Positions 1-7,665 of a stretch of DNA of 28,800 nucleotides are shown here, piece by piece (the first letter of the stretch is position 1; each line of letters begins with the position of its first letter). The notes below the pieces were generated by a model. That model did no database searches. It was not told the DNA's origin and was given only the letters and a program-made list of their open reading frames with translations. This DNA comes from Candidatus Altarchaeota archaeon (GTDB lineage Archaea; SpSt-1190), in assembly GCA_018221025.1 (NCBI GenBank), contig JAAOXX010000001.1, positions 1 through 28,800 on the forward strand, written 5' to 3'. The translations under genes were made by a program, and so were the position numbers.

Positions 1-7
1 CATAATC

Positions 8-15
8 TTATATAT
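8..15 (+). promoter_or_regulatory. TATA-like box of serS
   Basis: The AT run TTATATAT lies about 50 bp upstream of the serS TTG. A start site about 25 bp downstream would give a leader of roughly 25 nt that carries the GGAGAGGA ribosome binding site at about 50-57. This differs from most other genes here, which look leaderless. Confidence 0.5.
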
Positions 16-62
16 TTTATAACTAAAGCTCAATATATGGTGGCGCAGAGGAGAGGAATAAA

Positions 63-1349
63 TTGCTGGATGTAAAATTGTTTAGAGAAACTCCAAAAAT
101 CATTGAAGATAGTCTGAAGAAAAGGGGCATGGACACTGCAATTGTAAAAGAAATACAAGAACTCGATAAGAAGTGGCGACAGAAACAATTTGAACTTAAC
201 CAGTTTCGAAAAGAAAGAAATGAATTATCAAAACAAATTTCTTCTGGAAAAAAGGAATTAGTTTCAAAGGCAAAGGAGCTCAAAGCCAAGATGGACTCCG
301 TGTCTGAAGAGGTTCCACAAATTGAGGCGGATTTGAAAACAAAATTAATGGAAATGCCAAATATTTTGCACAAAGATGTTCCAGTTGGGAAGGATGACAG
401 TGAAAATGTTCCGCTGAGATATTGGGGAACAGTCAAATTGGCACCCGGACTTAAAATTAAAGACAAAGTCAAAACAGAAATGATGAAATTCAAACCAAAA
501 GACCATCAAGAACTCTTAATTCCAAAATATGCAGACATAGAAAGGGCTGCAAAGATTTCTGGCGCAAGATTTTATTATCTCAAGGGAAAAATGGTTGAAT
601 TGGGATTAGCCTTAACTCAATTGTCCTTCGATTTCTTGAAAGGCAAGGGATTCGAGATAGTTGAACCCCCATATATGATGCGAAGAAAGGCAGTGGAAGG
701 CATGACAAGTTTTTCGGATTTTGAAGACGTCTTGTATAAAATTGATGAAGAAGACCTGTACCTAATTGCAACTGCAGAGCATCCACTTGGTGCAATGCAT
801 ATGGATGAGGTTTTGGAAAAAAAACAACTACCAATTAAATATGCGGGAATTAGCCCAAGCTTTAGGAAAGAGGCGGGAAGCCATGGCAGGGACACCAAAG
901 GATTCTTCAGGGTTCATAGATTCAATAAAATTGAGCAATTTGTATTTTCACACCCAGACAAGAGTTGGGAGATTCATGACGAGCTAATCAAAAATGCAGA
1001 GGCATTGTTCCAGAAAATTGAAGTTCCTTATAGGATTACGGACATATGTACAGGAGATATGGGACACGTAGCAGCAAGGAAATATGATCTTGAAGCTTGG
1101 CTCCCGGGACAAGGAAAATTCAGAGAAGTAGTTAGCGGAAGCAATTGTACAGATTGGCAGTCACGGAGACTCGGCATAAAATTTAGAGAAACCGAGTCGT
1201 CAAAACCAGAACTTGTTCATACCTTGAACTGCACGGCATTTGCATTGCAGAGAACCCTAATTGCAATCGTTGAAAATCATCAGCAGGAAGATGGAAGTGT
1301 AAGAGTTCCAAAGGCCTTGTGGAAATACATAGATTTCAAAGAACTTTAG
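63..1349 (+). CDS. serS: Seryl-tRNA synthetase
   Basis: Charges tRNA-Ser (and tRNA-Sec where present) with serine in the cytoplasm. The 428-residue length is normal for bacterial-type SerRS, the common form outside some methanogens. Residues 1-110 form the long helical tRNA-binding arm (Lys/Glu-rich coiled coil). The class II core follows: TAEHPL at about 237-242 (normally TAEVPL or TAEHP), motif 2 around 267-290 (FRKEAGSHGRDTKGFFRVHR) and motif 3 near 411-423 (GSVRVPKALWKYI). The start is TTG at 63 because MLDVKLFRE is the family's conserved N-terminus and AGGAGAGGA lies 6 nt upstream. The upstream ATG at 37 is in another frame. The 3' end overlaps the convergent gene at 1346 by 4 nt. Function is secure from the motifs. 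Confidence 0.97.
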   Translation: MLDVKLFRETPKIIEDSLKKRGMDTAIVKEIQELDKKWRQKQFELNQFRKERNELSKQISSGKKELVSKAKELKAKMDSVSEEVPQIEADLKTKLMEMPNILHKDVPVGKDDSENVPLRYWGTVKLAPGLKIKDKVKTEMMKFKPKDHQELLIPKYADIERAAKISGARFYYLKGKMVELGLALTQLSFDFLKGKGFEIVEPPYMMRRKAVEGMTSFSDFEDVLYKIDEEDLYLIATAEHPLGAMHMDEVLEKKQLPIKYAGISPSFRKEAGSHGRDTKGFFRVHRFNKIEQFVFSHPDKSWEIHDELIKNAEALFQKIEVPYRITDICTGDMGHVAARKYDLEAWLPGQGKFREVVSGSNCTDWQSRRLGIKFRETESSKPELVHTLNCTAFALQRTLIAIVENHQQEDGSVRVPKALWKYIDFKEL

Positions 1350-1750
1350 AGGGGAATTTCCAAACTCTTTAGTTTGTCATGGTCGCACCAAAGCTCCATA
1401 TTAACTGATGTTACATTTGCACCCAATTGGGTAGTAAGCGTATCAGAAAGTGTTCCTTGTTGAGTGGTCAGGACATAAATATTGTTTCCAACCTCATGAC
1501 CTGGTTTATCGTATACGAAGGGTCCATAAACCACAACGTAACAAGCCTTTCTAAATGGTGCGGAATAACCAACCGAAAAACTAAAAGATGATGATTCAAG
1601 ACTTGCAGACTTGTACTCGAGTGATGGTTCAACAAGAGTCCATTGTGGCAACACAAAAATAAACACTAATCCCATCAACGAGACCATTGTAAGTAACTCA
1701 GTATCCACTTTAATTGCATACATTAAACTTTTTAACTCTTTATGTGCCAT
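1346..1750 (-). CDS. Small single-pass membrane protein, unknown
   Basis: A protein of about 134 residues if it starts at ATG 1750 (MAHKELKSLMYAIK). It has one hydrophobic segment near residues 20-36 (MVSLMGLVFIFVLPQW), preceded by a short cytosolic N-terminus. A Ser/Thr/Tyr-rich domain of about 95 residues follows that would be extracytosolic, with two cysteines. No family is recognised. The start is uncertain. ATG 1750 lies only 6 bp from the divergent phosphoesterase start at 1757, and no good TATA box is visible at the right distance. ATG 1723 (MYAIKVDTEL) is an alternative. The stop overlaps the end of serS. Confidence 0.6.
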   Translation of the reverse strand: MAHKELKSLMYAIKVDTELLTMVSLMGLVFIFVLPQWTLVEPSLEYKSASLESSSFSFSVGYSAPFRKACYVVVYGPFVYDKPGHEVGNNIYVLTTQQGTLSDTLTTQLGANVTSVNMELWCDHDKLKSLEIPL

Positions 1751-1756
1751 ACCAGT

Positions 1757-2443
1757 GTGAAAATACTTGCAATGGCCGATATTCACGGCGATTTAGAAAA
1801 ACTCTACAGATTAATCGATGGTTTAAAGGAAAAGCCAGATGCAGTAGTAGTAGCCGGTGATTTGACTCCGTTTGGTCCTGAAAATCTAGTACCAAAAATA
1901 AAGTCGGCACTCGATGGCGTTTCAAAATATGTATTTATTATTCCAGGGAATGAAGACCCGAAGGAAGTAAGAAAAGTTATGAAGGACTTGAAAATTGATA
2001 TGCACGGAAAGAAACTGGAGTTTCCAAAGGCAACATTCATGGGATTCGAGGGTGCACAATGGATAGAAGATGACGGCGAGATTTTAACCCATTATGAACC
2101 AATTCACAAGATATTGAAAGACGCAAAGAGAAAAACAGTATTAGTTACACATGTCCCACCATTCGATACCAACGCAGATACTCTGTGGACGGGGCATCAT
2201 GTAGGCTCTCCTTTTTTGAGAGGAATTGTAGACGAGTATCATCCAGATTTCTTAATTTGTGGTCACATCCATGAGGCGCGGGGAGTTGAAAAACTTGGTA
2301 AAACTCTAGTAATTAATACAGGAGCATTGGCCGATGGATACGCTGCATGGCTCGACACAGAAACGGCTAAAATTGAATTTTTGAAGATAGGAAAAAAAGG
2401 AATTAAGAAATTTACGGAGCCTTTGAAAGTAAAGACTCAATAA
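1757..2443 (+). CDS. Calcineurin-like metallophosphoesterase
   Basis: A two-metal phosphoesterase of the MJ0936/YfcE class, probably acting on phosphodiesters; the substrate cannot be read from sequence. The metal-binding blocks are in order: DIHGD at the N-terminus, GDLTPFG, GNED (normally GNHE or GNCD), THVPP, and GHIHE near residue 170. The length of 228 residues is normal. GTG 1757 (VKILAMADIHGD) is preferred to ATG 1742 because an AT-rich box (CTTTTTAA, about 1728-1735) lies 25 bp upstream of it and the family usually begins just before the DxH block. It starts divergently from the membrane protein at 1750 and converges with the gene ending at 2412, overlapping it by 32 bp. Confidence 0.88.
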   Translation: MKILAMADIHGDLEKLYRLIDGLKEKPDAVVVAGDLTPFGPENLVPKIKSALDGVSKYVFIIPGNEDPKEVRKVMKDLKIDMHGKKLEFPKATFMGFEGAQWIEDDGEILTHYEPIHKILKDAKRKTVLVTHVPPFDTNADTLWTGHHVGSPFLRGIVDEYHPDFLICGHIHEARGVEKLGKTLVINTGALADGYAAWLDTETAKIEFLKIGKKGIKKFTEPLKVKTQ

Positions 2444-3080
2444 AGAATTCAATATCTTTCTGTGCCAGTTCCGGGTCCTTAACAAAGAACCGAATACTTT
2501 TTTCAGTGATAGTAAATCCATAATTTCCATCAGGCAATTCAAGCTTCCCACTCACCTCACGAAGTTTCCCCCTTGCCTTTAGGCGATTGAGTTCTTTGGA
2601 AGCAGAAAGCCCACCGCCAAATAATGCAACCTCAACGACGTGCTCATCATCTGTACCATAGATTCTTACTTTTCTAACATCACCACTCATTTTCATGAGC
2701 CGTTCAAAGTCACTTGGACCAAAGATAACCGGGTCTATATCTCCTAAGACTGATAGAGCCCTAATTGTGCGTTCAATGAGCACGGGTGCCCCATATGCTT
2801 CAATAACCCCATTGGATTTTATGTGGACTTCAACAGACGCAAAAGTTTCCATTTTCAGTTTTTCTTCAGAGATTGAATTTCCTTCGAGTTTTGCAATTTT
2901 AATGTATTTTGGAATCTTGAAAGTATAGTCAAGTCGAATCTCATCAAAGTCATCCCAAGTTTCAAACTTTGTAATTCCTTCATCCCCATTGAAACGGAAT
3001 TCTTCCAATTGCTTCATAATGGAATCCATTCGAAGCGACCCCTCACTAAGAGAAAACAGTCTAAGATTCTTCCATGCCAT
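2412..3080 (-). CDS. Conserved-looking hypothetical protein
   Basis: A 222-residue soluble protein with no signal peptide or membrane segment. It looks like alternating beta strands and helices, and I recognise no family. The middle (residues about 85-150) reads as a compact domain with KSNGVIEAYG and GTDDEHVVEVALFGGG. The C-terminus (about 170-222) is a second small beta/alpha unit, LELPDGNYGFTITEKSIRFF then a helix. Its ATG lies inside the last 20 nt of the upstream gene (3061-3273), so the two are probably translated together. Its 3' end overlaps the convergent phosphoesterase by 32 nt. Confidence 0.7.
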   Translation of the reverse strand: MAWKNLRLFSLSEGSLRMDSIMKQLEEFRFNGDEGITKFETWDDFDEIRLDYTFKIPKYIKIAKLEGNSISEEKLKMETFASVEVHIKSNGVIEAYGAPVLIERTIRALSVLGDIDPVIFGPSDFERLMKMSGDVRKVRIYGTDDEHVVEVALFGGGLSASKELNRLKARGKLREVSGKLELPDGNYGFTITEKSIRFFVKDPELAQKDIEFFIESLLSKAP

Positions 3081-3273
3081 TTTTAATCACCAAATCCATC
3101 AGTGCAACGCCAAACAAAACAAACATCCCAAAGAATGTAGCCTTACCAGCCCAGAACATATCTTTTGCAGTCAGGTACGACCACAAGTAAATCATCACAA
3201 TTAATGCGAGCCCTACTCGTCGATACCAAGTGGCTACAAGCCCTTTGAGTTTTTCCACAGAAGCCTTCGTCAT
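3061..3273 (-). CDS. Small two-helix membrane protein
   Basis: A 70-residue protein with a short basic N-terminus (MTKASVEKLKGLVATWYRR), then two hydrophobic segments at about residues 20-35 and 43-62, ending NGMEES. No family is recognised. ATG 3273 is chosen over longer readings because a TATA-like box (AATAAATT on the minus strand, 3299-3306) lies about 29 bp upstream. It overlaps the following hypothetical gene (3080-2412) by 20 nt, which suggests coupled expression. It shares a 65-bp divergent promoter region with fen1. Confidence 0.6.
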   Translation of the reverse strand: MTKASVEKLKGLVATWYRRVGLALIVMIYLWSYLTAKDMFWAGKATFFGMFVLFGVALMDLVIKNGMEES

Positions 3274-3310
3274 GACTGTATTAAACGTTTCCGACGCAAA
3301 TTTATTGGAT

Positions 3311-3318
3311 TTTATAAA
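3311..3318 (+). promoter_or_regulatory. TATA box of fen1
   Basis: TTTATAAA is centred about 24 bp before the GTG at 3339, so transcription should start at or next to the start codon (leaderless). No ribosome binding site precedes the GTG. Confidence 0.7.
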
Positions 3319-3338
3319 GTATTGATGCACAGGGGTGT

Positions 3339-4358
3339 GTGGGCGTCCAAATAAAGGATATTGTTGAATGGAAAAAAATATCATTTGACAGATTGGGCGG
3401 AAACAGAGTAGCAATCGATGCATTCAACACTCTTTATCAGTTTATTACAATAATACGACAGAGGGACGGGACACCCCTAATGGATTCACGGGGACGCGTG
3501 ACTTCACATCTTTCTGGGATGCTTTATCGAACTGCAAAACTTGCGGAAAATGGAGTAAAGCCAGTGTATGTTTTTGATGGAAAGCCACCCGAATTCAAAT
3601 TGGTAAGAGCACAGAGAGACAAGGTGAAAAGAGAAGCGGAAAAGAAACTCGAAGAAGCAAAAAAAACAGGAGACGATGAAGGAGTAAGAAAATATGCGAG
3701 TAGGGCTGTCCGTCTTGAAAAACATATGATTGATGATTCAAAAAAACTCTTGACGCTTCTCGGAGTTCCTTGGGTACAAGCACCAAGCGAGGGCGAGGCT
3801 CAGGCAGCTTACATGGCGGAAAAAGGAGATGTCTGGGCCGCAGCAAGCCAAGATTTTGATTCATTACTGTTTGGTGCACCTAAACTAATTCGAAATATGA
3901 CAATGAGTGGGCGTAGAAAACTCCCATTCAAGAATGTATATGTTGATGTTTATCCTGAACTCCTAAGGCTTGATGAAGTTATAGGAGCACTTGGAATAAC
4001 ACGAAAACAACTGATTTGTGTTGGGCTCTTAGTTGGAACTGATTTCAATCCAGGAGGAATAAAGGGGATTGGACCAAAAACTGCTTTGGACTTGGTCCGA
4101 AAAAGGGGATGTGATGCATTAAATGATGTCAAGTGGAAAGCGGAATGGCCATCAATTGAAACAGTCACTAGGTTTTTCTTGAAGCCTCCAACAACAGACA
4201 ATTATGAATTAGTTTGGAAGAATCCAGACACTGACAAACTATTAGATTTTATGGTGGGAGAACATGATTTCTCAGAAGACAGAGTTTTGAAGACAGTCAT
4301 GCATTTTAAACAGGGACTAAAGAAAGGCAGACAAACTGGTCTTGAAGACTGGTTTTAG
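3339..4358 (+). CDS. fen: Flap endonuclease 1
   Basis: Structure-specific 5' nuclease that removes RNA-primed flaps during Okazaki fragment maturation and in long-patch repair. At 339 residues it is the usual archaeal length. The metal ligands are visible: D27 (AIDAFN), D80 (VFDGKPP), E151 and E153 (SEGEA), D172 and D174 (QDFDSLLFG) and D235 (VGTDFN), followed by the helix-hairpin-helix GGIKGIGPKTA. The extreme C-terminus QTGLEDWF (332-339) is a PCNA-interacting (PIP) box. The start is GTG 3339, giving the conserved MGVQI N-terminus whose glycine becomes important in the active site. The gene converges on the kinase-like membrane gene, with stops overlapping by 4 nt. Identification is secure. 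Confidence 0.97.
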   Translation: MGVQIKDIVEWKKISFDRLGGNRVAIDAFNTLYQFITIIRQRDGTPLMDSRGRVTSHLSGMLYRTAKLAENGVKPVYVFDGKPPEFKLVRAQRDKVKREAEKKLEEAKKTGDDEGVRKYASRAVRLEKHMIDDSKKLLTLLGVPWVQAPSEGEAQAAYMAEKGDVWAAASQDFDSLLFGAPKLIRNMTMSGRRKLPFKNVYVDVYPELLRLDEVIGALGITRKQLICVGLLVGTDFNPGGIKGIGPKTALDLVRKRGCDALNDVKWKAEWPSIETVTRFFLKPPTTDNYELVWKNPDTDKLLDFMVGEHDFSEDRVLKTVMHFKQGLKKGRQTGLEDWF

Positions 4359-5203
4359 AAGAGATAAAGCATACTGAGCGCAACAGGTATTGCAAAATTA
4401 TCATCAATTGGCGCCCAGACCTCTGCAATTAAGAACAAGATTGCGGGTAAAATAACTGGGCTGTAAAAATGACGGGCAATTGCCCAGGCACCAATAAAAC
4501 CTGCAAAAGTGCCCTCTACACTCTTGTTTTTGTACAAAGGAGTATATCCGAAAAATTTACCAATCAGAGTAGATAAACCATCACCAATTCCAAGAACAAG
4601 AATTATCCAGGGCTGTCCAAGATATATTGGTAATAGTGAACCTAAAAAGAAAAAGAATGCACCACGCCCAGGCCATTCAGTTTCTCTCTTTGTTTCATAT
4701 AGTACAGTCGTAATAATTGGAAGTTTAACATATTTGATGACTAAGAGGAAGAGCATACCTGTGAAATAGATGGGAAGTATAATTCTCTTATCAATGAAAA
4801 ATGGGGGAATCGCTATTAGGACGCCAAATGCTGCATGAAACACTTTTCTCTTAACTTCACCAGTTTCAAGAATAAGCTTCTTCTTTCGAATCACATGCCA
4901 TTTGCCCAAACCATAACCAAGCAAGAGTCCAGCAACCGCATTGAGTGGATTACCCATTCCAAGCATAAAGTAGACGAGAGTCAGTAACCAGAAAAATCCA
5001 TTAAAAACGGAAAGCGTCGCAAGGAACATAACATTGAGGTTGGGGGGTGCCGTGGTAAAAGTTAATGTGTCTGAGACAAGATATTTGAGAGTAACACCAA
5101 CCAGTCCAGAAAGAAACAAAGTATAAGCCACTTCAAAACGTCTTCGCCTAACATAATACAAAAATATCAAGAAGATAATTGCGTACAGCAAGACACTACC
5201 CAT
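4355..5203 (-). CDS. Dolichol kinase/phytol kinase-like membrane protein
   Basis: A 282-residue polytopic protein (about 8 hydrophobic segments) of the SEC59/VTE5 family, which also resembles CDP-diglyceride synthases. Family signs are a cytosolic RRRR stretch after TM1, KRKVFHAAFG around residue 118 (the RKxxH motif), WPGRGAFFFFLG, and the nucleotide-binding region GIGDGLSTLIGKFFG followed by NKSVEGTFAGF near 207-238. Members use CTP to phosphorylate polyprenols or phytol. In archaea this could supply or salvage dolichyl phosphate for glycosylation, or phosphorylate isoprenoid alcohols. The exact substrate is inference. A TATA-like box (ATTAAAAATT, 5223-5232) lies 25 bp upstream of the ATG. 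It sits next to the lipid genes at 5.7-7.5 kb. Confidence 0.82.
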   Translation of the reverse strand: MGSVLLYAIIFLIFLYYVRRRRFEVAYTLFLSGLVGVTLKYLVSDTLTFTTAPPNLNVMFLATLSVFNGFFWLLTLVYFMLGMGNPLNAVAGLLLGYGLGKWHVIRKKKLILETGEVKRKVFHAAFGVLIAIPPFFIDKRIILPIYFTGMLFLLVIKYVKLPIITTVLYETKRETEWPGRGAFFFFLGSLLPIYLGQPWIILVLGIGDGLSTLIGKFFGYTPLYKNKSVEGTFAGFIGAWAIARHFYSPVILPAILFLIAEVWAPIDDNFAIPVALSMLYLF

Positions 5204-5260
5204 TCAAAACATCGCTCGGAAGAATTTTTAATGATTTGTGTCTGCATGAGTTTCGACAAT

Positions 5261-5668
5261 TTATAATTCAATTCCATAAACTCTGCCGGCAATTGATTCA
5301 AAACTGTACTCGTGTAAGTCAAATGATTCATTAATTGCACCTTCAATTGAATCACTGGTGCGTCTGGCTTCTGGCATATTGTCAAAGAGGCTATATACAC
5401 TTCTTGTGTTGTTGACGGCATTGCCATAGATTTCAGTCAATGGTGCAGGGTCAATCTGACTTGTTGCATCGGATATCATATTACTGTATTGACTAAGTTC
5501 CTCAGCAATTCGTTCGTCGGTATCTACAATAAAATCTTTTACATCAAATTGTCCACTGTAACCCAAATTATTAGAGCCCTTAAAACTGGAATAAGCAGTA
5601 GAGGCGCCTTTTTCGAATAGGCCCTTCACTTTCTTAAGAACATCTGGGTCTTGGACTAAACCTGTCAT
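5261..5668 (-). CDS. Hypothetical soluble helical protein
   Basis: A protein of about 135 residues (MTGLVQDPDVLKKVKGLFEK...), mostly helical and rich in Ser, Asp and Glu, with no membrane segment or cysteine. No family is recognised. ATG 5668 is chosen because a strong TATA box (CTTATATAAA on the minus strand, 5691-5700) is centred 27 bp upstream. The ATG at 5707 would lie upstream of that box. It lies between two lipid-related genes but has its own promoter. Confidence 0.6.
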   Translation of the reverse strand: MTGLVQDPDVLKKVKGLFEKGASTAYSSFKGSNNLGYSGQFDVKDFIVDTDERIAEELSQYSNMISDATSQIDPAPLTEIYGNAVNNTRSVYSLFDNMPEARRTSDSIEGAINESFDLHEYSFESIAGRVYGIEL

Positions 5669-5690
5669 ACTACGTGTTACTACTTTTTGG

Positions 5691-5700
5691 TTTATATAAG
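5691..5700 (-). promoter_or_regulatory. TATA box of the 5668 gene
   Basis: CTTATATAAA on the minus strand is centred about 27 bp before ATG 5668, predicting a leaderless transcript. Confidence 0.65.
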
Positions 5701-5707
5701 TTATCAA

Positions 5708-6502
5708 TCAAGCCTCTAGCCAAATTTTCAACGAATTTGCCTTTCTTGATGGTCGTGCAGATTTTCCATAAATCCTTAGGTCTTCCTCAGAAATCACAGT
5801 ATCCACGAGTAGACGTGCATGATGCAATGATGCTTCAACTACAAAGCCTTCCTTTGTGGTGTGACCGGCAGCCCTGCCAATCTTAATCGTATCACCAACC
5901 AAGTCTCCAGTAGGCCGAAGGTAAGATAATGTGTATTTTCGAAGAAGTGCCATACGTTCAAATTTATGCCAGGAAAAATCCATCTTACCCCCAATTAATG
6001 CAAGTTTTCCTGATGGAACTACCCACATATCAGGGTCATCATAAAATTCTACAGTATCAAAATTAATTGGAACTCGCCCAGCAAGAACTGTAACTACGGG
6101 TTTTCCTTCCGCTTCCTCAATGAGAGTAAGTTCTGGATTAATTTTGGTGGTTCGACCATTCCAAGTTACAGTGTTTTCAGCATCAAATGTACTCCCCTCT
6201 AAGACTTCACAGCCATAATCCATTGCCTTATTGAGATAGTGCCAATACATGCGTTTAGTAGAAACTATTGAGCCTGCAACCCCCCTTTCATCCAATTCAA
6301 AATCTTTATTGAAATTTGCAACATACTTGATTTTATTAATCACGAAATCAGATAAACTGAATTCATCGACGGTGTTTTCACCAACTGGCTCAGAAACCAT
6401 GTCTGGAATTTTTCCAAAAAGACCTACTGACATGCCTTCAGCGGATAATCGAGAAGCGATGTAAACTGAGGGTAGACCCATCCCAAAAATTGCAATGTCC
6501 AC
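5708..6502 (-). CDS. Compact geranylgeranyl-reductase-like FAD protein
   Basis: A 264-residue protein that aligns by eye with the geranylgeranyl reductase (GGR) type of FAD-dependent reductases, which saturate isoprenoid chains of archaeal lipids. The N-terminus MDIAIFGMGLPSVYIASRL is a Rossmann start (GxGxxS instead of GxGxxG). STKRMYWHYLNKAMDYGCEV (about 80-100) corresponds to the family's R-x-x-F-D-x-x-L region. IKIGRAAGHTTKEGFVVEAS (about 207-226) matches the GDAAG...GEGI motif but lacks its aspartate. GGRs are usually about 390-450 residues, so this version is much shorter. The start is GTG, with a TATA-like box at 6524-6531 about 25 bp upstream. It is immediately downstream of G1P dehydrogenase, which supports a lipid role. 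It could also be a non-catalytic relative. Confidence 0.65.
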   Translation of the reverse strand: MDIAIFGMGLPSVYIASRLSAEGMSVGLFGKIPDMVSEPVGENTVDEFSLSDFVINKIKYVANFNKDFELDERGVAGSIVSTKRMYWHYLNKAMDYGCEVLEGSTFDAENTVTWNGRTTKINPELTLIEEAEGKPVVTVLAGRVPINFDTVEFYDDPDMWVVPSGKLALIGGKMDFSWHKFERMALLRKYTLSYLRPTGDLVGDTIKIGRAAGHTTKEGFVVEASLHHARLLVDTVISEEDLRIYGKSARPSRKANSLKIWLEA

Positions 6503-6523
6503 TATCTAGTTAGCACTATGAAA

Positions 6524-6531
6524 TAGATATA
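6524..6531 (-). promoter_or_regulatory. TATA-like box of the GGR-like gene
   Basis: TATATCTA on the minus strand is centred about 25 bp upstream of GTG 6502. The GGR-like gene can therefore be transcribed separately from egsA even though the two are adjacent. Confidence 0.55.
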
Positions 6532-6542
6532 CCTTTTGTTAA

Positions 6543-7532
6543 CTATCGGACTAAACCAACTCGCTCTGTGACGGAATAAATAGTTGATTTTGTATTGTCG
6601 CCGTTTAGAAGGCTGATTGCTCCATATCTGTCTCTTATTGTTTGAGCTCTAATAACTGCAGACTCAAAGTCACTATAAGAAATGCCGACTTGCTCAAGCG
6701 TAGTGGGAAGTTTATACTCCTCTAGTTTTTGCCTATAATTATCCCAATCAATAATAGACTGCTCCTCAAATTTTTCAAATAATCCCAAATTGAATAATCC
6801 AAATAAGGCAACAAGTTCCCCGTGACGAGAGCCGTAATCTCCTGTTTCTGACAAGGCGTGATAAATAGTGTGCTCCCCCCCAGAAGCTGGACGAGATGAA
6901 TCTGCTAAATTAATGGCTACACCCGATGCAGTAAGAGCCGAGAAAAGTCCTTCTTCTGATGAAAATGAAAGTGACTCCATAATCTTATTATATGCTTCAG
7001 AATCTACAGTTTCATTGTTGTGTCGAGATGAAAGTAACCAATCTGATACTGAAGAATAATTTGATAGTAAGTCGCCAATGCCTCCAACATTCATAGGATT
7101 CTTTTCCAGCACTTCGCGAATTCCAATCACTTTGTTTGGACGAATCGTTTTGATGGATGCTTTCTCACCATTGTAATGAAGAGAGCTCCTATTACTTGCG
7201 ATTCCATCATGACTGAGTGCTGTTGGAAATGCAAATAAATTAATGTCCAATTCTGATGCGAAATATTTGGAGCAATCAATTATTGCCCCACCGCCAACAC
7301 CGGCGACAATCTCATAAGTTTCATCCAAACCACTTATCAACTCAGAAAGATTTTCAATTGTCCTTCTGTCACCGTTCACAATAATTAATTTTGCATCAAA
7401 TTTCTCGGCCAATTCCCTACCAAATACTTTCCCAGTGGTTGGACCTGTAATAACTAGATCAATTTTTAGGTCAAGTTCATCCAACTCATCTCGACTAACA
7501 AAATAGAGATCCGGACTATGAATAGTACTCAC
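6543..7532 (-). CDS. egsA: sn-Glycerol-1-phosphate dehydrogenase
   Basis: Reduces dihydroxyacetone phosphate to sn-glycerol-1-phosphate with NAD(P)H, the first committed step of archaeal membrane lipid synthesis. The nucleotide-binding GVGGGAIID lies near residues 79-86. FPTALSHDG carries the metal ligand D109, GGEHTIYHAL gives H221, and YGSRHGELVALFG gives H237; together these are the D/H/H metal triad of the iron-containing dehydrogenase fold. The 329-residue length is normal. GTG 7532 (VSTIHSPDLYF) is preferred to GTG 7547 because the TATA-like box at 7552-7559 is 24 bp from the former but only about 9 bp from the latter. The GGR-like gene follows after 40 bp. An inverted repeat at 7584-7605 lies upstream of the promoter. 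Confidence 0.93.
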   Translation of the reverse strand: MSTIHSPDLYFVSRDELDELDLKIDLVITGPTTGKVFGRELAEKFDAKLIIVNGDRRTIENLSELISGLDETYEIVAGVGGGAIIDCSKYFASELDINLFAFPTALSHDGIASNRSSLHYNGEKASIKTIRPNKVIGIREVLEKNPMNVGGIGDLLSNYSSVSDWLLSSRHNNETVDSEAYNKIMESLSFSSEEGLFSALTASGVAINLADSSRPASGGEHTIYHALSETGDYGSRHGELVALFGLFNLGLFEKFEEQSIIDWDNYRQKLEEYKLPTTLEQVGISYSDFESAVIRAQTIRDRYGAISLLNGDNTKSTIYSVTERVGLVR

Positions 7533-7551
7533 CAAAGACAGCCGCACAAGT

Positions 7552-7559
7552 CGTATAAA
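7552..7559 (-). promoter_or_regulatory. TATA box of egsA
   Basis: TTTATACG on the minus strand lies about 24 bp upstream of GTG 7532. This box decides the start codon of egsA. Confidence 0.6.
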
Positions 7560-7583
7560 TGTGGGTGTCGTAATTCTAAAAAT

Positions 7584-7605
7584 TTGTCGAGATGAGTATC
7601 GACAA
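7584..7605. repeat. Inverted repeat TTGTCGA-N8-TCGACAA
   Basis: A perfect 7-bp inverted repeat with an 8-bp spacer lies about 25 bp upstream of the egsA TATA box and downstream of the histone hairpin. It could be an operator for egsA or part of the histone 3' end. The sequence does not decide between these. Confidence 0.5.
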
Positions 7606-7606
7606 T

Positions 7607-7645
7607 AACTAAAAATAAATCTCGCGTAGCGGGGAAACTCCCCGC
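7607..7645 (-). terminator. Hairpin and T-rich tract after the histone gene
   Basis: On the minus strand GCGGGG-AGTTT-CCCCGC (7629-7645) forms a 6-bp GC stem about 20 nt after the histone stop, with flanking CGC/GCG that could extend it. It is followed by TTTATTTTTAG. It is probably the histone transcript terminator or 3' stabiliser. It is strikingly GC-rich in this AT-rich sequence. Confidence 0.55.
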
Positions 7646-7665
7646 CTGCGATTAAAATAATAATA

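Noticed and set aside
580..898. Minus-strand open frames inside serS
   Set aside because: They overlap the conserved catalytic core of SerRS in antisense, have no promoter or ribosome binding site, and read as low-complexity shadows.
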